A DNA stretch of 53,952 nt from Bacteroidota bacterium (GCA_016868915.1 VGFL01000004.1:1-53952); one strand, 5' to 3'. Counted from the first letter of the stretch, positions 19,697 to 30,317 are shown. Translations and numbers: made by a program. The notes: a model not told the origin generated them from the letters alone.

Positions 19697-20719
19697 ATGG
19701 AGGATTCGTTCGATTATAGAGAAGAAGCTGAAAATTCAGGAGAACAAGAATACGATAAAGTCTTGCGACCAAAGTATTTAACTGATTTTTCAGGGCAAGA
19801 TCCAGTTGTTCAAAATCTTGAAATATTCATAAAAGCAGCAAAACTACGGAATGAGCCTCTTGATCATGTACTCGTTCATGGCCCCCCAGGATTAGGGAAA
19901 ACGACTCTGGCAAATATAATTGCAAATGAACTTGGTGTAGGATTTAAAGTCACAAGCGGACCAGTTCTTGATAAAGCGGGGGACTTAGCAGGATTGCTTA
20001 CCAATCTTGCAGAAGGAGATGTATTATTTATCGATGAAATTCACCGCTTGAGTCCAGTAGTGGAGGAATACCTTTATTCTGCCATGGAGGATTACGTGAT
20101 TGATATATTGATCGATTCTGGTGCAAATGCGCGTAGTATTCAAATAAATTTAAATCCTTTTACCCTTATTGGTGCTACCACGAGATCTGGGCTTCTGACT
20201 TCGCCACTACGCGCCAGATTTGGAATAAATTCAAGGCTTGAATATTATGATTCAAAAACCCTTACATTAATAATTGAACGATCGGCTGGGTTACTTAATA
20301 TTGCAATAGATGAAGATGCAGCGTTTAAAATTGCAAGTCGAAGCAGAGGAACACCGCGGATAGCCAATGCCCTCCTAAGAAGAATAAGGGATTTTGCTCA
20401 AATAAAAGGCTCCGGAAAAATAGATGACAAAATAACAGATTTCGCTTTAAATGCACTGAATGTTGATTCTCATGGTTTAGATGAAATGGATATTCGAATT
20501 TTAAAAGTAATAATTGATAAGTTCAATGGTGGCCCAGTTGGTTTAACAACAATTGCAACTGCAATTGGTGAGAATGCGGGAACACTCGAAGAAGTCTACG
20601 AGCCTTTTTTAATTCAAGAAGGTTTCTTGATGAGAACACCAAGGGGAAGAAAGGCCACGGAAAAAGCTTTCAAACATTTGGGTAAGAACCTCGGTTGGAC
20701 GCAGGGAGATCTATTTTAA
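19697..20719 (+). CDS. ruvB: Holliday junction branch migration helicase RuvB
   Basis: [76 protein letters not shown]. Confidence 0.97.
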   Translation: MEDSFDYREEAENSGEQEYDKVLRPKYLTDFSGQDPVVQNLEIFIKAAKLRNEPLDHVLVHGPPGLGKTTLANIIANELGVGFKVTSGPVLDKAGDLAGLLTNLAEGDVLFIDEIHRLSPVVEEYLYSAMEDYVIDILIDSGANARSIQINLNPFTLIGATTRSGLLTSPLRARFGINSRLEYYDSKTLTLIIERSAGLLNIAIDEDAAFKIASRSRGTPRIANALLRRIRDFAQIKGSGKIDDKITDFALNALNVDSHGLDEMDIRILKVIIDKFNGGPVGLTTIATAIGENAGTLEEVYEPFLIQEGFLMRTPRGRKATEKAFKHLGKNLGWTQGDLF

Positions 20720-21640
20720 ATGAAATCGAATAATTATAAGCAATTAATCAAAAACAAAGCGACTGAACTTGGTTTTTTATATTGTGGTTTTTCAAAAGCA
20801 GATTTTTTAGAAGAAGAAGCCCCTAGATTGGAGAAATGGCTCAACTTAAATTACCATGGTAAAATGAGTTATATGGCCAATTATTTTGATAAGCGACTAG
20901 ATCCAAGGCTATTGGTAGATGATGCAAAAACAGTAATTTCTTTATTGTTAAATTACTATCCGGAAGAAATACAAAATTCAGAAAGTCCAAAAGTTTCTAA
21001 ATATGCTTATGGTGAGGACTATCATACAGTTATAAAAGATAAACTCAGAGAATTTCATCAGTTTTTAAGAGAAAATATTGGAGAAATAAGTGGGCGTGCA
21101 TTTGTAGATTCAGCACCAGTAATGGATAAAGTATGGGCGAAAAAAGCGGGTTTAGGTTGGATAGGTAAGAACTCCAATCTGATTCACCCGAATGAAGGGA
21201 GCTTTTTCTTCATTGCTGAACTTATTATTGACCTTGAAATTGAACCTGATGGACCGATGAAAGATTTTTGCGGTACATGCACAAAATGTATTGACTCCTG
21301 TCCAACAGAGGCTATTGTTCAACCTTATTTAGTTGATGGTTCAAAATGTATTTCTTACCTTACCATTGAGTTGAAAGATGAATTACTTCCGAATGAGTTC
21401 AAAGGGAAGATGGATAATTGGATGTTTGGCTGCGATATTTGTCAAGATGTTTGTCCGTGGAATCGTTTTTCAAAAAGCACGAATGAAACAAGGTTTAAAC
21501 CCAATCCCATATTACTTGAGTTAACTACAAATCAGTGGCAAGAACTTAATGAAGATGTTTTTAATCAATTATTCAAGCTAAGTGCTGTAAAACGAACAAA
21601 ATTGAATGGTTTAAAGCGCAACATCAAATTTCTCGGGTAA
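20720..21640 (+). CDS. queG: Epoxyqueuosine reductase QueG
   Basis: [31 protein letters not shown] and [11 protein letters not shown] 4Fe-4S sites. Confidence 0.95.
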   Translation: MKSNNYKQLIKNKATELGFLYCGFSKADFLEEEAPRLEKWLNLNYHGKMSYMANYFDKRLDPRLLVDDAKTVISLLLNYYPEEIQNSESPKVSKYAYGEDYHTVIKDKLREFHQFLRENIGEISGRAFVDSAPVMDKVWAKKAGLGWIGKNSNLIHPNEGSFFFIAELIIDLEIEPDGPMKDFCGTCTKCIDSCPTEAIVQPYLVDGSKCISYLTIELKDELLPNEFKGKMDNWMFGCDICQDVCPWNRFSKSTNETRFKPNPILLELTTNQWQELNEDVFNQLFKLSAVKRTKLNGLKRNIKFLG

Positions 21641-21643
21641 GCG

Positions 21644-22117
21644 CTATTTCTTCATGGAATTAATTTCAGACTCGCGAACGGTGAAAGATACATCAAGTAC
21701 ATCAGTTAATTCTTTTTCGACGGTTGCCAGTTCCAAAACAAAGGTATATTTTCCAACTTGTGGCATTTTTCGATTTGCAAACTTTATGTAATGTTCAATT
21801 GTACTTCCTGTTTTATTTCCCATCCACCGGCCAGAATCATCTGCAATTTTCACCTGAAGAGGTTCCTTTCCTGTTTTTCCTTTTGGTGGAGTAGAATGCA
21901 GAAACAACCACATATTGCTGTATGAATATGAAGTATTGGTTCGAATAACAAATAGAAAGTCATACAATTTTGTTGTATCTTTCAAATCAACAGTAAATTG
22001 AGGTTTATTTTTTTTTTGCCATGTCTCATTTGCAAATTCATACGATTGATTAACGATTGAGTTATCGCCACAAGAAGTGAGAAAGAGAGACAGAATTATA
22101 AAATAAACAATCTTCAT
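21644..22117 (-). CDS. gldH: Gliding motility lipoprotein GldH
   Basis: Lipobox FLTSC; W.K...F.V.L.DT...YDF.F.IR....Y.YSN..LF pattern; adjacent to ricT. Confidence 0.85.
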   Translation of the reverse strand: MKIVYFIILSLFLTSCGDNSIVNQSYEFANETWQKKNKPQFTVDLKDTTKLYDFLFVIRTNTSYSYSNMWLFLHSTPPKGKTGKEPLQVKIADDSGRWMGNKTGSTIEHYIKFANRKMPQVGKYTFVLELATVEKELTDVLDVSFTVRESEINSMKK

Positions 22118-22135
22118 TTTCTTACTTTTGCATTA

Positions 22136-23311
22136 TTAAATCGAATTTGGTTTTCCTTGCTGTCTGTTAAAATTATTTCCACCAAACGGCTTCTTTTTTT
22201 TCTTTTTCTTTTTAAACGAATTTTCGAAACGATTCAGGCTATCTTGACCAACTACATTTTCGTATCCCGGCTCAACTAATTTTTCAGCTTTTTCAATTGA
22301 CTCTGTAAATTCCTTCAAGTCCTTAGGCAATTTGCCGTCTTTATTCATTTTTATGATGTCTTTAACCTTATCTGGGGTCAAAGAAATCATTCCCATTTCT
22401 CCCTCGTAAGCAAACCACATTTGACGTTTAAAGACATCGGTTTTTATGTGAAATGCATTTCCTTTTTCAGTTTTTAAGCGTATGTCAGATTTCGGGAATT
22501 CTTTGATGGCATCCATATACATATCCAACTCGTAGTTCAAGCAGCATTTTAATTTACCACATTGACCGGCGAGTTTTTGCGGATTCAATGAAAGTTGTTG
22601 GTAACGAGCGGCTGATGTAGAAACAGTTCTAAAATCGGTAAGCCACGTTGAACAACACAATTCTCTTCCGCATGAACCAATTCCCCCTAAACGAGAGGCT
22701 TCTTGACGCGAACCAATTTGACGCATTTCAACGCGAATCTTAAATTTATCAGCCATGTCTTTAATGAGTTGACGAAAATCAACGCGACCTTCAGCTGTGT
22801 AATAAAATGTGGCTTTTGAAAGGTCCGCTTGGTATTCAACGTCTGAAATTTTCATTTCAAGTTTCAAGTTAACAGCCAATGAACGCGCTTGATACATGAC
22901 ATCTTTTTCTAAGGTGCGTCCTTGTATCCATTTATCGATTTCAGCTTGATTTGCAATGCGTAAGATTTTCTTGGATTCCAGTGGTTTTAAATCCGGTGCT
23001 TTTTTTCGTATTTGAATGCGCGCAAGTTCACCACCAACTGAAACAACTCCCACGTCGTATCCTGGAGAAGCTTCTACAACAACGACGTCACCTACTTGTA
23101 AACTAAGATTATTACTATTTCTGAAAAAACCTTTTCGGCTATTTTTAAAACGAACTTCATACATTTCAAATGGCGAAACACCCTCACCAAGCGACATATT
23201 TCCGAGCCAGTCAAAAACATCTAATTTATTGCATCCTCCGGAGCTACAGGTTCCATTATTTTTACATCCTCTCGGCGTACCTCCTTCACTTGAACACGAT
23301 GAACAACCCAT
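22136..23311 (-). CDS. ricT: RicT/PSP1 family regulatory iron-sulfur complex subunit
   Basis: Cys-rich N-terminus; DLSKATFYYTAEGRVDFRQLIKDMADKFKIRVEMRQIGSRQEASRLGGIGSCGRELCCSTWL. Confidence 0.92.
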   Translation of the reverse strand: MGCSSCSSEGGTPRGCKNNGTCSSGGCNKLDVFDWLGNMSLGEGVSPFEMYEVRFKNSRKGFFRNSNNLSLQVGDVVVVEASPGYDVGVVSVGGELARIQIRKKAPDLKPLESKKILRIANQAEIDKWIQGRTLEKDVMYQARSLAVNLKLEMKISDVEYQADLSKATFYYTAEGRVDFRQLIKDMADKFKIRVEMRQIGSRQEASRLGGIGSCGRELCCSTWLTDFRTVSTSAARYQQLSLNPQKLAGQCGKLKCCLNYELDMYMDAIKEFPKSDIRLKTEKGNAFHIKTDVFKRQMWFAYEGEMGMISLTPDKVKDIIKMNKDGKLPKDLKEFTESIEKAEKLVEPGYENVVGQDSLNRFENSFKKKKKKKKPFGGNNFNRQQGKPNSI

Positions 23312-23441
23312 ATCTTTTAAATTCTCGTAAAGATAACAATTAATTAAGAAAGATAGATTGTGGAAAAATTAGATACGAGAAATTATGGAAAAAATCTATG
23401 ATAACGTTTGGGCTACTTTACCTAAGTAGGCTATTGATTTT

Positions 23442-24005
23442 TTACACCGTCATGATATCCTTCTCTTTCAAATCGAGAAGATCATCGATTTTTTTTATAA
23501 AACCATTGGTGATTTGTTGAATTTCTTCCTCTGCATCTTTTGTCATGTCTTCTGATAAACCTTCATTTTTTAGGTCTTTAATTATATCCATGGCATCTTT
23601 GCGGTGGTTGCGAATTCCAACTTTTGCATGTTCACCCTCTGCTTTGGCTTTTTTAACTAAGTCGCGTCGTCGTTCTTCGGTTAATGGTGGAACGGAAATT
23701 AATAATGTTTCACCATTATTTTGAGGATTGAGACCTAAATTAGCATTCATAATTCCCTTAGCAATTTCATTAAGCATACTTTTCTCCCAAGGTTGGACCG
23801 TGATTGTTCGGGCGTCCATCGTTGAAATATTCGCTACTTGTTGAATGGCTGTCGGTAATCCGTAGTATTCCACCATTACACCATTTAACATGGCAGGAGT
23901 TGCTTTTCCAGCACGAATACGTGAAAGTTCGTTTTCTAAATGCGTTAAGGTTTTTGAATTTGAACTTTTAAACTCGTCAAAAATTAAATCTAAATCTTCA
24001 ATCAT
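23442..24005 (-). CDS. frr: Ribosome recycling factor
   Basis: RIRAGKATPAMLNGVMVEYYG; TVQPWEKSMLNEIAKGI; TEERRRDLVKKAK. Confidence 0.96.
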   Translation of the reverse strand: MIEDLDLIFDEFKSSNSKTLTHLENELSRIRAGKATPAMLNGVMVEYYGLPTAIQQVANISTMDARTITVQPWEKSMLNEIAKGIMNANLGLNPQNNGETLLISVPPLTEERRRDLVKKAKAEGEHAKVGIRNHRKDAMDIIKDLKNEGLSEDMTKDAEEEIQQITNGFIKKIDDLLDLKEKDIMTV

Positions 24006-24016
24006 TTTATCGTGAA

Positions 24017-24724
24017 TTAGTTTCTAACAATTGTTCCAACTTGTTCTCCAGAAATTAATTTTTGTAAATTGCCCGGTGTGTCCATGTCAAAGACGATAAT
24101 AGGTAGATTATTTTCCTTACATAGTGTGAAAGCCGTCATATCCATAATTTTTAATCCTTTCTTGTAAACATCGTCAAACGATATAAAATCAAATTTGGTA
24201 GCTGTTTTATCTTTTTCCGGATCAGCTGAGTAAATGCCATCCACACGCGTTCCTTTTAGGATAACATCGGCATTTATTTCAATGGCTCGTAATGATGCTG
24301 CTGAATCAGTGGTGAAAAACGGATTTCCGGTGCCTGCGCCAAAAATTACAACACGCCCCTTCTCAAGATGTCGTACAGCTCTTCGACGCACGAAAGGTTC
24401 TGAAATTTCTCGCATTTCGATGGCAGACATTAAACGAGTTTTTACACCAACAGATTCCAATGAGGCCTGTAAAGCCATGGAATTAATCATAGTTGCCAAC
24501 ATGCCCATATAATCTCCGTGTGTGCGATCCATCCCTCCTTCTTCAGCCTGAACACCGCGAAAAATATTTCCGCCACCGACAACAATTGCCACCTCTATAC
24601 CTTGGTCAAAAACTTCTTTGATTTGTTTTGCATATTGTGCTAAACGCTCATTGTCAATACCAAATTGCTTATTACCCATCAGCGATTCGCCGCTAAGTTT
24701 TAGAAGGATTCTTTTATAATTCAT
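24017..24724 (-). CDS. pyrH: UMP kinase
   Basis: [45 protein letters not shown]. Confidence 0.97.
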   Translation of the reverse strand: MNYKRILLKLSGESLMGNKQFGIDNERLAQYAKQIKEVFDQGIEVAIVVGGGNIFRGVQAEEGGMDRTHGDYMGMLATMINSMALQASLESVGVKTRLMSAIEMREISEPFVRRRAVRHLEKGRVVIFGAGTGNPFFTTDSAASLRAIEINADVILKGTRVDGIYSADPEKDKTATKFDFISFDDVYKKGLKIMDMTAFTLCKENNLPIIVFDMDTPGNLQKLISGEQVGTIVRN

Positions 24725-24779
24725 GTGTGAAATTTCGCGTTAAAGATACAATTTTATCGATTAAATTAAAGATAATCTA

Positions 24780-27407
24780 TTAGCCTCCCGTCAATTTCTT
24801 GATTTCATGCAACTTCATCAACGCCTCAACCGGAGTTAGCGAGTTAATGTCAATTTGAATTAATTCATCGTGAATTTGCTCTAAAACAGGATCGTTTAAT
24901 TGGAAAAAACTAAGTTGCATATTGGCTGTATCTGCTTTTGCAGATTTCTTTTTTGTAGGTTGATTTCCAACTTGTTGGTGCGATGATTCCAATTCTTTTA
25001 ATACTTCCTCAGCACGAGAAACAACTATTGGTGGCATTCCTGCAATGCGCGCCACGTGGATTCCAAATGAATGTTCACTTCCGCCTTCAACGAGTTTGCG
25101 AAGAAATAATATTCGTTTACCAATTTCCTTTATAGAAACCGTGTAGTTTTTAATGCGCGAATAATGCTTGGTCATTTCATTCAACTCGTGGTAGTGTGTA
25201 GCAAAAAGTGTTTTACATTTTGCTTTTGGATTTTCGTGCAAAAATTCTGCAATCGCCCAAGCAATGGAAATTCCATCGTACGTACTTGTTCCGCGACCAA
25301 TTTCATCCAACAAGATCAAACTTCGGGGTGAAATATTATTCAAGATACTCGCTGTTTCGTTCATTTCTACCATGAATGTTGATTCACCGGATGAAATATT
25401 ATCCGAAGCACCAACTCGTGTAAAGACCTTGTCAATCAAACCAATTTTTGCTGATTCCGCCGGAACAAAAGAACCCATTTGAGCCATTAAAACAATTAAA
25501 GCTGTTTGACGCAAAATCGCACTTTTACCACTCATGTTTGGACCGGTTATCATCATAATTTGCAAATCAGAATTCGACAGTCTCAAGTCATTTGGAACAT
25601 ATTCTTCTCCTGTTTTTAATTGCTTTTCAATCACCGGATGGCGACCATTTTTAAATTCTAAATCAAAACTTTCGTTGATTTCTGGTTTGCAATAGTTATT
25701 TTCAGTTGCCAACTGCGCAAATGAACTTAAGCAATCAATACGTGCTATCAATAAGGCATTTTCTTGCACTTGCAAAATGAATTGAGCGACCTGTTGAATA
25801 ACTTCCTGGAATAATGTTGACTCAATTTGATGAATTCGATCTTCTGCACCCAAGATTTTTGTTTCGTATTCCTTTAGTTCTTCCGTAATGTAGCGCTCTG
25901 CATTTACCAACGTCTGCTTGCGAATCCAATTTTCCGGAACTTTATCTTTGTGCGTATTTCGAACTTCAATGTAGTATCCAAAAACATTATTAAAAGCAAT
26001 CCGAAGACTTGAAATTCCAGTTATTTCTGCTTCTCGTTTTTGAAGTTCTTCTAAATACTCCTTACCATTTTCGCGAATGTTTCGAATTTCATCCAATTCG
26101 GCGTGAAATCCAGTTCGAATCACAGGACCTTTTCCAACCATAATTGCCGGTTCATCAGTCAGTTGTATTTGAATGATTTCAATCAATTCGTTGCATTCAT
26201 GCAAGCGTCCAATTAAATAATCAACTGCTTTATTTTTGGAATTTTGAAGCAGTTTTTTTAGCGGAACAACTTGTTGAAGAGTTCTTTTGAGTTGTACCAA
26301 TTCTTTTGGATTCACTTTCCCAACGGCTACTTTTGAAATTAAGCGTTCCAAATCACCAATATCACTGAGAATTTCGCGAATCGACTGGTTTTTTTCAGAA
26401 TCGTTCTTTAGGAACTCTACAAAATCTAAACGTTCTTGAATGGGTTTGCTATGTTTTAGGGGTAGTACAATCCAACGCCGCATCATTCTTCCACCCATTG
26501 GCGTGAGCGTATTATCGATTACATCAGCCAAGGTCGTTGCGTTCTCATGTGGTGAATGAAGTAATTCTAGATTGCGAACGGTAAAACGATCTAACCAAAC
26601 GTATTTGTCTTCTTCAATGCGATTTAGAACTGTTATGTGACCGAGATTAGCATGTTGATTTTCATTCAAATAATGCAAAATTGCTCCAGCAGCTATAATG
26701 CCCAAATCCAAATTTTCTAATCCAAAACCTTTCAGTGATTTTGTTCCGAAATGCTTGTTCAAACTCTCGAGAGCGAAATCACTTGTAAAGACCCAATCAT
26801 CGAAACGAAATGTATAATAGTTTCCGACAAATTTTTCTGAGAATTCCTTCGATTTATTTCGTTGATAAACAATTTCAGTCGGTTCAAAGCTTCCAATTAA
26901 TTTGTCTAAATATTCTTGATTTCCTTGCGCAACTAAAAATTCGCCTGTTGATACATCCAAAAAAGAAATTCCGTGTTCGTTTTTACCCAAATGAATGGCG
27001 CACAAGAAGTTATTTTTTCCTTTTTCGAGAACTTGATCGTTAAAAGCAACACCCGGAGTTACCAATTCAGTAACCCCTCTTTTGACAATGGATTTAGTCA
27101 TTTTTGGATCTTCCAATTGATCACATACGGCTACGCGTTGACCTGCACGCACCAATTTTGGCAGATACACTTCCAACGAATGATGAGGAAAACCTGCTAA
27201 CTCAATTTCAGCCGCAGCACCATTTTTTCGTTTCGTTAAAACTATTCCTAAAATTTTGGAAGTTTTAATGGCATCCTCGCCAAAGGTTTCATAAAAATCA
27301 CCTACGCGAAAAAGTAACAAAGCCTCTGGATGACGCGCTTTAATTTGATTATATTGCTTCATCAAGGGTGTTTCCGTGTAATTTTTTTCTTCCGATACCT
27401 TCGACAA
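24780..27407 (-). CDS. mutS: DNA mismatch repair protein MutS
   Basis: TPLMKQYNQIKARHPEALLLFRVGDFYETF, MITGPNMSGKSAILRQTALI, LILLDEIGRGTSTYDGISIAWA; C-terminal QLSFF. Confidence 0.97.
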   Translation of the reverse strand: MSKVSEEKNYTETPLMKQYNQIKARHPEALLLFRVGDFYETFGEDAIKTSKILGIVLTKRKNGAAAEIELAGFPHHSLEVYLPKLVRAGQRVAVCDQLEDPKMTKSIVKRGVTELVTPGVAFNDQVLEKGKNNFLCAIHLGKNEHGISFLDVSTGEFLVAQGNQEYLDKLIGSFEPTEIVYQRNKSKEFSEKFVGNYYTFRFDDWVFTSDFALESLNKHFGTKSLKGFGLENLDLGIIAAGAILHYLNENQHANLGHITVLNRIEEDKYVWLDRFTVRNLELLHSPHENATTLADVIDNTLTPMGGRMMRRWIVLPLKHSKPIQERLDFVEFLKNDSEKNQSIREILSDIGDLERLISKVAVGKVNPKELVQLKRTLQQVVPLKKLLQNSKNKAVDYLIGRLHECNELIEIIQIQLTDEPAIMVGKGPVIRTGFHAELDEIRNIRENGKEYLEELQKREAEITGISSLRIAFNNVFGYYIEVRNTHKDKVPENWIRKQTLVNAERYITEELKEYETKILGAEDRIHQIESTLFQEVIQQVAQFILQVQENALLIARIDCLSSFAQLATENNYCKPEINESFDLEFKNGRHPVIEKQLKTGEEYVPNDLRLSNSDLQIMMITGPNMSGKSAILRQTALIVLMAQMGSFVPAESAKIGLIDKVFTRVGASDNISSGESTFMVEMNETASILNNISPRSLILLDEIGRGTSTYDGISIAWAIAEFLHENPKAKCKTLFATHYHELNEMTKHYSRIKNYTVSIKEIGKRILFLRKLVEGGSEHSFGIHVARIAGMPPIVVSRAEEVLKELESSHQQVGNQPTKKKSAKADTANMQLSFFQLNDPVLEQIHDELIQIDINSLTPVEALMKLHEIKKLTGG

Positions 27408-27492
27408 GTGAAAAGTTTTTATGATTTTTGAGCCGTAAAGATAAAATCAAGTAAATGGAGTTCAAAGTAAAAACTCAATTTCTTATCAACAG

Positions 27493-28023
27493 ATGAATAG
27501 AAAACTCAAATTGTGGGAACTTAATCGAATTGATGAAGAAGGGTTCAAAAAACAAAAGAAATTTCCAATAACTGTAGTACTTGACGATATTCGTTCGTTC
27601 AATAATGTGGGATCATTTTTCCGCACCTGTGATGCATTCAACATCGAAAAAATTTATTTGTGTGGAATCACTCCAAAACCACCACATAGAGACATTCAAA
27701 AAACGGCCATAGGCGCCACTGAAAGCGTAGAATGGGAGTATCGTGAATCGATTGAAGAACTCATTATCCAGCTTAAATTACAAGGAAAGATTATTTGTTC
27801 CATTGAGCAATCTGAAGAAACAATTATGTTGAATAATTCTCAGGAAATAAAATCTCAAGATGTAGTGCTTGTTTTTGGAAATGAAGTAAACGGTGTGAAC
27901 CAAAAAATTATAAACCATTCAGAGTATGTTATTGAAATTCCACAATATGGAACAAAACATAGTTTGAATGTCAGTGTTTGTGCGGGAGTTATTTTGTGGG
28001 AATTTATTAGGGGCATCAGTTAG
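27493..28023 (+). CDS. TrmH/SpoU family RNA methyltransferase
   Basis: LDDIRSFNNVGSFFRTCDAF, LVFGNEVNGV, IEIPQYGTKHSLNVSVCAGVILWE. Confidence 0.9.
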   Translation: MNRKLKLWELNRIDEEGFKKQKKFPITVVLDDIRSFNNVGSFFRTCDAFNIEKIYLCGITPKPPHRDIQKTAIGATESVEWEYRESIEELIIQLKLQGKIICSIEQSEETIMLNNSQEIKSQDVVLVFGNEVNGVNQKIINHSEYVIEIPQYGTKHSLNVSVCAGVILWEFIRGIS

Positions 28024-28035
28024 CGCAAAAAAAAA

Positions 28036-28055
28036 CGAGAACCCGAAAGTTCTCG
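28036..28055. terminator. Hairpin between convergent genes, plausible bidirectional terminator
   Basis: CGAGAAC-CCGAAA-GTTCTCG perfect 7-bp stem, flanked by an A8 tract on the left and a T-rich tract on the right. Confidence 0.8.
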
Positions 28056-28078
28056 CCTTTTCTTATTAACTAAAAAAA

Positions 28079-28834
28079 TTACGCTTCGCTTTCAGATTTA
28101 GCCAAAGAGTAAATAACAAGACCAAAACCAATCTTATTGATTGCATCACCAATGTTGTATACTACATCCATGTATTTGGTAGCATTAGCAGAATCTTGTA
28201 CTAAAGCCATTCCAAATAAACCTCCAGGAGTACCTAACATGTAACCAAGTGGATAAATAGCCCAACCTACTAAAACAAACCAAGCCAATACTCTCGTTGC
28301 CTTTGCAACTGATGGACCTGCAGTTTGCGACAAACTTGCCACTTCTCCAAACCATACAAGGTAAGCAATGTAAAAGTATGCGGCTCCGGAAATAACACCC
28401 CAAAGAACGCTGTTACCACGGTCTGTTGCTTCACCGAAGAATCCAGTTACTAACATCACAACAGAGGCAAAGATTAGTTTCCATAACAAGGACTGCTTTG
28501 CACCTGCTTTTTTGGTTATTAAATAAAACTCTACGCACATTAAAGGAACTGTAAGCAACCAATCCACATATCTAAAGAATGTTGGAGAGGTACCAGTTTC
28601 AATAAAATAGTCACGCATGTAATAATAGTGTACCGCGGCAATAAAAGTGATAAGACCAGAAACTAAAACCGAGGTACGCCATTTTTCTCCCACATTGCGA
28701 ATTTCAAAAAAGAAAAACACAGAGGCAGCCATCATGGCCATGGTGCCGATAAAAAAAGTAAAGGCAGTTGCTTGAGAAAGGCCCATTCCTTGGGTTGCGT
28801 CAAACAACGTCGTGTTGGTAATTGATAAAAACAT
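28079..28834 (-). CDS. Proteorhodopsin-type light-driven proton pump (DTE motif, Met at spectral-tuning site)
   Basis: FRYVDWLLTVPLMCVEFYLI (D91, T95, M99, E102), helix C and G motifs, Schiff-base Lys in YNIGDAINKIGFGLVIYS, His69. Confidence 0.95.
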   Translation of the reverse strand: MFLSITNTTLFDATQGMGLSQATAFTFFIGTMAMMAASVFFFFEIRNVGEKWRTSVLVSGLITFIAAVHYYYMRDYFIETGTSPTFFRYVDWLLTVPLMCVEFYLITKKAGAKQSLLWKLIFASVVMLVTGFFGEATDRGNSVLWGVISGAAYFYIAYLVWFGEVASLSQTAGPSVAKATRVLAWFVLVGWAIYPLGYMLGTPGGLFGMALVQDSANATKYMDVVYNIGDAINKIGFGLVIYSLAKSESEA

Positions 28835-29094
28835 AACTTAAAAATTTAATTTTTCCTACTCTATTATGGATTTTCAGAATTCTCCTTCAATATTTAAATC
28901 ATGAAAATAACAACTAAATCAATACAATGTTTAATTCTTTCTTAAAAATATTTAACAAAACAGTTTTAATATTGAAGTAAAAAGAAATTTTGAAGTACTC
29001 TTCGGGGTAAATAATAAGGTTGTTTATTTACTATTTTATCGATATCTAACGCCCTCTGGTCTGGACTTTGGGGGATGGTATTTAAAATGTCAAT

Positions 29095-30021
29095 TTAAAT
29101 TTTTAGAGATTGTAAGTCAGCCTCAAAATTTTTCATGTATGTTTTTGAAAAATCCACATAATTTGTATTGTAATAATCCATTGTGTATTTAACCAGGTGA
29201 TAATTTCCTTTCAATCGCGTGGGTGCATTTTGGATAATTTGTAATGAATTTATGAAACTTTGTGTATTTAATGTGTATACTTTTTTTAAGGTTGTCAACT
29301 TCAAAATTTGTTGGTAAACTTCCTGGTTGTAAAGACGAGCATATTTGACATAAGCTCCGATAAATATGTTGAATTCAAAATATGCAAAATGGGTAGCTAA
29401 TGCTTGTTTTAAAAATGTGATGGCTAGAGTTGTATCTTCATTTTTTAAGGCATTGTCATATGCAATTAATGCTGCAGTACAACCATTCTGATAAGCAGAA
29501 TATTCATCCAATAAACCAATAATTCCTTGATTATTAGCCCCAACATTAACTCCTGGAGAAACGTATGTTTTATATCGGAAAAGTTTCTTTTGTGCTTCTG
29601 TGCTTACTACTTTTTCAATAGCATCTGATTTAAAAAACTTCATTGAAAGTTGTCTTTCTTGATCAGTTAGAACGAGATAAGTATTTGGATCAATTAAAAA
29701 ACCATTAAAAGAATTCTTATGATGAGTAGTTTCATGTATAATAGATTCAAATTCATTAATTAAATGTTCCCTGTTTTGTGCGTTGAACGTATTTTCTTGA
29801 ACTACTCCGTTTATGCTTCTAATCCAACTATTTGGCGAAGAATAACTCGATTGAATTAGTGAAACATACGCTGGAGCGTATTGTCTGCAAAATGACTCAA
29901 CGTACTCTTTTTCTGAATAAGTAAGTTGAGATTTAGCTTTAACAGGCAAAGGTTCATTTCCAAGTGTAAATGAGAATTGGAAAATATTTATTAATGAGAG
30001 GATGGAGATTATTTTTTTCAT
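29095..30021 (-). CDS. Uncharacterised secreted protein with HExxH motif (putative zinc metallopeptidase-like)
   Basis: Signal peptide-like N-terminus; FESIIHETTHHKN and downstream LLDEYSAYQNGC. Confidence 0.55.
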   Translation of the reverse strand: MKKIISILSLINIFQFSFTLGNEPLPVKAKSQLTYSEKEYVESFCRQYAPAYVSLIQSSYSSPNSWIRSINGVVQENTFNAQNREHLINEFESIIHETTHHKNSFNGFLIDPNTYLVLTDQERQLSMKFFKSDAIEKVVSTEAQKKLFRYKTYVSPGVNVGANNQGIIGLLDEYSAYQNGCTAALIAYDNALKNEDTTLAITFLKQALATHFAYFEFNIFIGAYVKYARLYNQEVYQQILKLTTLKKVYTLNTQSFINSLQIIQNAPTRLKGNYHLVKYTMDYYNTNYVDFSKTYMKNFEADLQSLKI

Positions 30022-30117
30022 AGCTCTACCATAATAGAATTTTGAAAAAAAGTTACAAGAGGGTTTGTAGCTGGTTGAAGGATTTCAATAACTATTTCGA
30101 ATGACAATAGATTTCTG

Positions 30118-30125
30118 TATTTTTG
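30118..30125 (+). promoter_or_regulatory. Bacteroidota-type -7 box (TATTTTTG) for the tRNA-Pro gene
   Basis: Matches TAnnTTTG, located 6 nt before the tRNA 5' end; no clear TTG at -33. Confidence 0.45.
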
Positions 30126-30131
30126 TACTAT

Positions 30132-30208
<77 letters not shown>

Positions 30209-30317
30209 ATTACACATCTAATATATTGAAAATCAATTACTTATAAAAGTATTGAACCAAATTTGAACTAAAAAATAGCCGATAAGTTTATTATTTTACT
30301 AAAAGATGGATTCAGCT

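Noticed and set aside
23411-23431. GGCTACTTTACCTAAGTAGGC imperfect inverted repeat downstream of frr
   Set aside because: Stem has an internal mismatch and no T-run in the transcribed (minus) direction; too weak to call a terminator or operator.
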